Translations under genes and position numbers: made by a program
The notes under the pieces: model-generated
Seen by the model: the letters and a program-made list of their open reading frames with translations, nothing else
Told to the model about the DNA's origin: nothing
Databases searched by the model: none
Part shown: positions 59,801 to 64,000 of the stretch, piece by piece
How positions within the stretch are numbered: the stretch's first letter is position 1
Layout: the number at the start of each line of letters is the position of its first letter
Assembly (NCBI RefSeq): GCF_010093235.1
Contig: NZ_PDWP01000017.1
Location: forward strand, 1 to 64,000
DNA: 64,000 nucleotides
Direction of reading: 5' to 3'
Origin: Pseudoxanthomonas suwonensis
Lineage (GTDB): Bacteria; Pseudomonadota; Gammaproteobacteria; Xanthomonadales; Xanthomonadaceae

Positions 59801-60364
59801 ATGGGCAACCGGCTGTCGAAGATCTACACCCGCACCGGCGACGACGGTTCGACCGGACTGGGCGACGGCAGCCGCACCGGCAAGGACTCGCTGCGGGTGG
59901 CCGCCTACGGCACCGTGGACGAAGCCAACTCCGCCATCGGCGTGGTCCTGGCCGCGCCGGGCGTACCCGATGACATCCGCGACCTGCTGACCACCGTCCA
60001 GCACCAGCTGTTCGACCTGGGCGGGGAGCTGTGCATCCCCGGCCACGCCGCCATCGCCGAGGCCGACGTAGCCGGCCTGGAGCAGGCCCTGGACCGGCAC
60101 AACGAAGCCCTGCCCCCGCTGAAGGATTTCATCCTCCCGGCCGGCGGCGAGGCCGCGGCCCGTTGCCACCTGGCCCGGACGATCGTGCGTCGCGCCGAGC
60201 GCGAGGCCGTCGCCCTGTCGCGGGTGGAAGCCGTCCGCGGCGAGGCCCTGCGCTACCTCAACCGGCTGTCCGACCTGCTGTTCGTGCTGGCCCGCGTGCT
60301 GGCCCGTGCCGCCGGCGAGGGCGAGGTGCTGTGGCGCCACGAACGGCGCCACGCCGGGGGCTGA
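59801..60364 (+). CDS. Cob(I)alamin adenosyltransferase, PduO type
   Basis: A 187-residue four-helix-bundle enzyme that attaches the adenosyl group of ATP to cob(I)alamin. The ATP loop KIYTRTGDDGSTGLGDGSR is at residues 7-25, followed by YGTVDEANSAIG, VQHQLFDLGGELC and the C-terminal signature ARTIVRRAEREAV...LRYLNRLSDLLFVLARV. Family length is standard. It is in a unit with the membrane protein upstream. Confidence 0.95.
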   Translation: MGNRLSKIYTRTGDDGSTGLGDGSRTGKDSLRVAAYGTVDEANSAIGVVLAAPGVPDDIRDLLTTVQHQLFDLGGELCIPGHAAIAEADVAGLEQALDRHNEALPPLKDFILPAGGEAAARCHLARTIVRRAEREAVALSRVEAVRGEALRYLNRLSDLLFVLARVLARAAGEGEVLWRHERRHAGG

Positions 60365-60405
60365 CCCCCTCCCGAGGTTCTATGGCGCGGGCCAGCGCGC
60401 CGCGG

Positions 60406-60411
60406 TAGCGT
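60406..60411 (+). promoter_or_regulatory. Possible -10 element of a leaderless promoter
   Basis: TAGCGT (GGTAGCGT context) lies exactly 6 bases before the ATG at 60418. It matches TATAAT poorly, but the position is the same as at 26116 and 59076. Confidence 0.3.
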
Positions 60412-60417
60412 GGGCCC

Positions 60418-61329
60418 ATGCTCGCCTGGACCCACCCCGCCTGCCTGTCCCACGACACCGGCCCGGACCACCCGGAACAGCCCGCGCGCGTGCAGGTGGT
60501 GGTCGACGCCCTGCAGCACGAATGCCCCGGCCTGGAGTGGCGCGAAGCCCCGGCCGCGCGGCGCGGCGACCTGTGCCGGGTGCATACCGCCGAACTGGTC
60601 GACCAGGTGCTGGCGCCGGTGGTGTGCGGCGTGCAGCACATCGACGCCGAGACCCTGGTTTCGCCGGGTTCGGCGCGCGCGGCCGTGCACGCGGCCGGCG
60701 CCGGGATCGCCGCGGTGGATGCAGTGATGGCCGGACCCGACCGGATCGCGTTCTGCGCGGTGCGCCCGCCGGGCCACCATGCGACGGCCGACACCCCGAT
60801 GGGCTTCTGCCTGCTCAACAACATCGCCGTGGCCGCGGCCTACGCCCGCGACCAGCACGGGCTGGAGCGGATCGCCATCGTCGACTTCGACGTGCACCAC
60901 GGCAACGGCACCCAGGCGATCTTCCGCGAGGACCCCGCGGTGGCGTACTTCAGTACCCACCAGTCCGGCCTGTTCCCGCATACCGGCCATTCCCGCGAGC
61001 GCGGGGTGGGCAACCTGCACAACGTGCTGCTGCCGCCCGGCAGCGGCGGCTTCCGCTTCCGCAACACCTGGGCGGACAGCCTGCTGCCGCTGCTGGACGA
61101 CTTCCGCCCCCAGCTGCTGCTGGTGTCCGCCGGCTTCGACGCGCCCCTGGCCGACCCGCTGGCGGACCTGATGCTGGACACGGAGGATTTCGCCTGGCTG
61201 ACCACCGAACTGCTGGCCATCGCCCTGCGCCATTCGCAGGGCCGGCTGGTGTCGATGCTCGAGGGCGGTTACAACCTGGACGCGCTGGCCGAATGCGCCG
61301 TGGCGCATGTCAAGGCCCTGGGCGGCTGA
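60418..61329 (+). CDS. Histone-deacetylase-family hydrolase
   Basis: A 303-residue zinc amidohydrolase of the class II HDAC/acetylpolyamine amidohydrolase superfamily. LSHDTGPDHPEQPARV is the N-terminal motif, RPPGHHATADTPMGFCLLNN carries the catalytic His pair (120-121), and IVDFDVHHGNGTQAIF the zinc ligands D158 and H160; SAGFDAPLADPLADL supplies the third Asp, and LEGGYNLDALA ends the core. The biological substrate in bacteria (acetylpolyamine, acyl-protein or small acetylated molecule) is unknown. Confidence 0.93.
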   Translation: MLAWTHPACLSHDTGPDHPEQPARVQVVVDALQHECPGLEWREAPAARRGDLCRVHTAELVDQVLAPVVCGVQHIDAETLVSPGSARAAVHAAGAGIAAVDAVMAGPDRIAFCAVRPPGHHATADTPMGFCLLNNIAVAAAYARDQHGLERIAIVDFDVHHGNGTQAIFREDPAVAYFSTHQSGLFPHTGHSRERGVGNLHNVLLPPGSGGFRFRNTWADSLLPLLDDFRPQLLLVSAGFDAPLADPLADLMLDTEDFAWLTTELLAIALRHSQGRLVSMLEGGYNLDALAECAVAHVKALGG

Positions 61330-61423
61330 CCCCGCGCCGGCTGCCGCGCACATCTTTCATTGCCCGCATGCCCCCGCATCCGGCAAGCTACCGCCGATTT
61401 CCGGCCCGGACGCCCCTGCCCTC

Positions 61424-63742
61424 GTGCGAGACCCCCTGCGAACTCCCCTGCGCCTGCTGCCGCTGTCCCTGGGCGTAGCCCTGAGCCTGCCCGCCATGGC
61501 CGACGAGAAGCCGCTGAACTGGGGGCTGTGCCCGGTGGGCGACGTGCTGCCTCCTTTCAGCGAGGCGCCGCCGGCGGATCCGGCCATCGCCCAGGCCCGC
61601 GACCAGCAGCCCACCGACATCGAGGGCGACGAACTCAGCGGCACCGAGACCACCCCCCAGTACCAGGGCAACGTGGCCCTGGTCCGCGGCGACCAGTTCC
61701 TGGGCACCGACCAGCTGAGCTTCGACACCGAGACCGGCCGCTACGTGGCCGAGGGCAACGTCCGCTACCAGGACTCCGGCATCCGCATCGTGGCCGACCG
61801 CGCCGAGGGCAACCAGGACGAGGACAGCCACGTCATCACCAACATCCGCTACCAGCTGGTCGACCGGCGCGGCAACGGTGGTGCCGATTCGATCGCCATG
61901 CGCGGCCCGGTGGGGCAGATGTACCACTCCACCTACAGCACCTGCGATCCCGGCCAGCAGGCATGGGAGCTGCGTGCCCAGCGCATCGACGTGGACAACG
62001 ACGAAGGCTTCGGCGTGGCGCGCAACGCGGTGCTGCGCATGGGCCGGTTCCCGGTGCTGTACGTGCCGTGGTTCAAGTTCCCGGTGGACGACCGGCGCCG
62101 CACTGGCCTGCTGTATCCGTCGGCCAGCATGTCCGGGCGCAACGGCTTCGATTACCGCCAGCCGATCTACCTCAACCTCGCGCCGAACTACGACGCCACC
62201 CTTTCGCCGCGCCTGATGACCAAGCGCGGGCTGATGCTGGACGCCGAGTTCCGCTACCTGTACGAGGGTGGTCGCGGCATCTTCGAGGGCAGCTACATGC
62301 CCGACGACGACCTGCGCAACCGCGACCGCGGCCGCTTCCAGTACAGCGGCTACCACAACATCGACCGCCACTGGCAGGCACGCGCCAATGTCGGCTGGGT
62401 CAGCGACGACCGTTTCGTCGAGGACTTCTCCAACCGCCTGGCCGGCGTGTCCGCGTCCTACCTGCAGAGCACCGCGGGGGTATACGGCGTCGGGGAACAC
62501 TGGAGCGCCGGCGCCATGGTCGAGCACTTCCAGCGCACCGACTACACGCTGCAGGACAGGCACCTGCCCTTCAGCCGCCTGCCGCGCATCTACGCCACCT
62601 GGCAGCAGCCGCTGGGCCGCTGGCTGGATGCCGGCGTGTACGCCGAGGCCGTGCACTTCGAGCATCCCGATTCGAGCAGGGCCGGCGGCGAGCGCCTGGA
62701 CCTCAAGCCCTTCGTGTCCGCACGCCTTGGCGGCCCGGCCTGGTACGTCACCCCGACCCTGGCATGGCGGCACACCGCCTACCAGCTGGAGGAACCCCTG
62801 GTGGACGCCGAGGGCCGGCGCGGCGACGAGAATCCCTCGCGCAGCCTGCCGATCGCCAGCTTCGACGCCGGCGTCTACTTCGACCGCGAGGCCAGCTGGG
62901 GCGGCGAGCGCTTCCTGCACACCCTCGAGCCGCGGCTGTTCTACCTGTATGCGCCGTACCGCGACCAGGACGACCTGCCGCTGTTCGATACCCGCCCCTT
63001 CACCTTCAGCTGGGGCCAGCTGTTCCGCGACAACCGCTATTCCGGCGCCGACCGCCAGTCCGATGCCAACCAGCTGACCATCGCGCTGAGCACCCGCCTG
63101 ATCCGCCAGGCCGACGGCCGCGAGAAGCTGTCGGCCAGCGTCGGCCAGATCCGCTACTTCCAGGACTCGCGGGTCACCGCGCCCGGCGAGACCGAGGTGC
63201 CGCAGGGCAAGTCGGCGTGGGTGGCGGACGGCAACTACATGATCAACGACCGCTGGAACCTCGGCGCCTCGTACCAGTGGGACCCGAAGTTCCGCCGCCA
63301 GGACCTGGTCAGCGTCCGGGCCCGCTACCTGTGGCCGGACGACGGCGTCGTCAACCTGAGCTACCGCTATCGCCGCGACCTGCTCGAGCAGGCCGACTTC
63401 TCGTTCCTGTATCCGATCAATGCCACCTGGAGCGTGGTCGGCCGCTACTACCACTCCATCTCCGACGACAAGCTGCTGGAGGCCATCGCCGGCGTGCAGT
63501 GGGACAGCTGCTGCCTGGCCGTGCGCGCCATCGCCCGCCGCTTCGTGCACAACCGCGAGGGCGAGCTGGACAACGCGCTGCAGGTGGAATTCGTTCTGAA
63601 GGGCCTGGGCGCGGCGGGCCAGGACACGGAGCGCACCCTGCGCCGTGCTATTCTCGGGTACCACCGCGACGACCTCTACCTGGTCCCGCCCAGCAACACC
63701 ACGCCCGATCCGGACGACTACGATCCGAACCTCATTCCGTGA
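61424..63742 (+). CDS. lptD: LPS assembly protein LptD
   Basis: LptD is the outer-membrane barrel that inserts lipopolysaccharide with LptE. The 772-residue protein begins with a signal peptide (MRDPLRTPLRLLPLSLGVALSLPAMA would be too long to quote in full; cleavage about residue 26), the N-terminal OstA/jelly-roll domain (TPQYQGNVALVRGDQFLGTD, about 65-180), then the LptD barrel domain with FPVLYVPWFKFPVDDRRRTG and the WDSCCLAV Cys pair used for disulfide maturation with N-terminal Cys. GTG at 61424 gives the usual MRxxLRLLPL start; ATG upstream would lie in the previous gene. Confidence 0.96.
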   Translation: MRDPLRTPLRLLPLSLGVALSLPAMADEKPLNWGLCPVGDVLPPFSEAPPADPAIAQARDQQPTDIEGDELSGTETTPQYQGNVALVRGDQFLGTDQLSFDTETGRYVAEGNVRYQDSGIRIVADRAEGNQDEDSHVITNIRYQLVDRRGNGGADSIAMRGPVGQMYHSTYSTCDPGQQAWELRAQRIDVDNDEGFGVARNAVLRMGRFPVLYVPWFKFPVDDRRRTGLLYPSASMSGRNGFDYRQPIYLNLAPNYDATLSPRLMTKRGLMLDAEFRYLYEGGRGIFEGSYMPDDDLRNRDRGRFQYSGYHNIDRHWQARANVGWVSDDRFVEDFSNRLAGVSASYLQSTAGVYGVGEHWSAGAMVEHFQRTDYTLQDRHLPFSRLPRIYATWQQPLGRWLDAGVYAEAVHFEHPDSSRAGGERLDLKPFVSARLGGPAWYVTPTLAWRHTAYQLEEPLVDAEGRRGDENPSRSLPIASFDAGVYFDREASWGGERFLHTLEPRLFYLYAPYRDQDDLPLFDTRPFTFSWGQLFRDNRYSGADRQSDANQLTIALSTRLIRQADGREKLSASVGQIRYFQDSRVTAPGETEVPQGKSAWVADGNYMINDRWNLGASYQWDPKFRRQDLVSVRARYLWPDDGVVNLSYRYRRDLLEQADFSFLYPINATWSVVGRYYHSISDDKLLEAIAGVQWDSCCLAVRAIARRFVHNREGELDNALQVEFVLKGLGAAGQDTERTLRRAILGYHRDDLYLVPPSNTTPDPDDYDPNLIP

Positions 63743-63746
63743 GTCC

Positions 63747-64000
63747 ATGAGCCGACGCCTTCCCGCGATTCTCCTGGCGGCCTCCGCCCTGCTGTTCCTC
63801 CCCTTCGCCGGCGTGGCCCAGCAGCAGCTGCAGCCCATCGAGCGCATCGCCGCGATCGTGGACGAGGACGTGATCCTGCAGAGCGAGCTGGACGTGGCCA
63901 TGCGCAACATCGCGGCCCAGTACGCCGGCCGCGAAGCCCAGCTGCCGCCGCGTCCGGTACTCGAGCGCCAGGTGCTGGAGCGCCTGATCCTGGTCAAGCT
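63747..64000 (+). CDS. surA: Periplasmic chaperone/prolyl isomerase SurA (N-terminal part)
   Basis: Only the first 84 codons are in the window. They encode a signal peptide (MSRRLPAILLAASALLFLPF) cleaved near GVA-QQ and the SurA N-domain opening ERIAAIVDEDVILQSELDVAM...LERQVLERLILVK. SurA escorts barrel proteins, including LptD, to BamA. It starts 4 bases after lptD, the normal lptD-surA pairing. Confidence 0.93.
   Translation, partial: MSRRLPAILLAASALLFLPFAGVAQQQLQPIERIAAIVDEDVILQSELDVAMRNIAAQYAGREAQLPPRPVLERQVLERLILVK

Overview
This 64 kb window of very GC-rich DNA looks like the chromosome of a Xanthomonadaceae/Lysobacteraceae bacterium (Xanthomonas, Stenotrophomonas, Pseudoxanthomonas, Luteimonas and Lysobacter lineage). 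The evidence is the division/cell-wall (dcw) gene order, an Ax21-family outer-membrane protein, SapC/TonB-receptor/tryptophan-halogenase clusters and dispersed GATTGGTGATTCG-type repeats. The genus cannot be fixed by eye. Apart from the SapC/TonB-receptor region it is mostly core genome. I see no tRNA, rRNA other than none, insertion sequence, prophage or CRISPR array.

Positions 1-22000 (minus strand) carry the complete dcw block read from mraZ: mraZ, rsmH, ftsL, ftsI, murE, murF, mraY, ftsW, murG, murC, ddlB, ftsQ, ftsA, ftsZ, then lpxC, and after a small divergent pair (an M23 peptidase and the helicase-loader-like dciA) secA. Most genes overlap by 1-4 bases, so they are probably translationally coupled. 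murD is missing between mraY and ftsW, and murB is not in the block. The only non-coding gaps inside it hold two copies of an inverted-repeat element. Upstream of mraZ are a promoter, MraZ-type boxes and the RNase P RNA gene.

Positions 23000-41000 are housekeeping genes: rsmI divergent from lpoA-yraN; an FAD-linked oxidase and a PatB-type aminotransferase; the riboflavin operon ribE-ribBX-ribH-nusB-thiL under an FMN riboswitch; an Ax21-like barrel gene between the riboswitch and ribD; glyA-nrdR-GNAT-ribD; an RcnB-like protein; ettA; and an NCS2 purine permease.

Positions 41000-54900 are the accessory-looking part. Two paralogous TonB-dependent receptors are each followed by an intrinsic-terminator-like hairpin and a SapC-family gene. 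The copy nearer 50 kb continues into a JmjC-like cupin, a flavin-dependent halogenase and a 2OG-oxygenase-like protein. Both receptors share a promoter, a roughly 300-base leader and a small in-leader reading frame that ends at or just before the receptor start. The set is probably a regulated outer-membrane uptake system of unknown substrate.

Positions 54900-64000 hold a Tat-exported Gfo/Idh/MocA oxidoreductase, an EF-hand protein, two ubiquinone-biosynthesis hydroxylases, a small membrane protein next to a PduO-type cobalamin adenosyltransferase, a histone-deacetylase-like hydrolase, lptD and the start of surA. Several genes here and at 26.1 kb appear to be transcribed as leaderless mRNAs.
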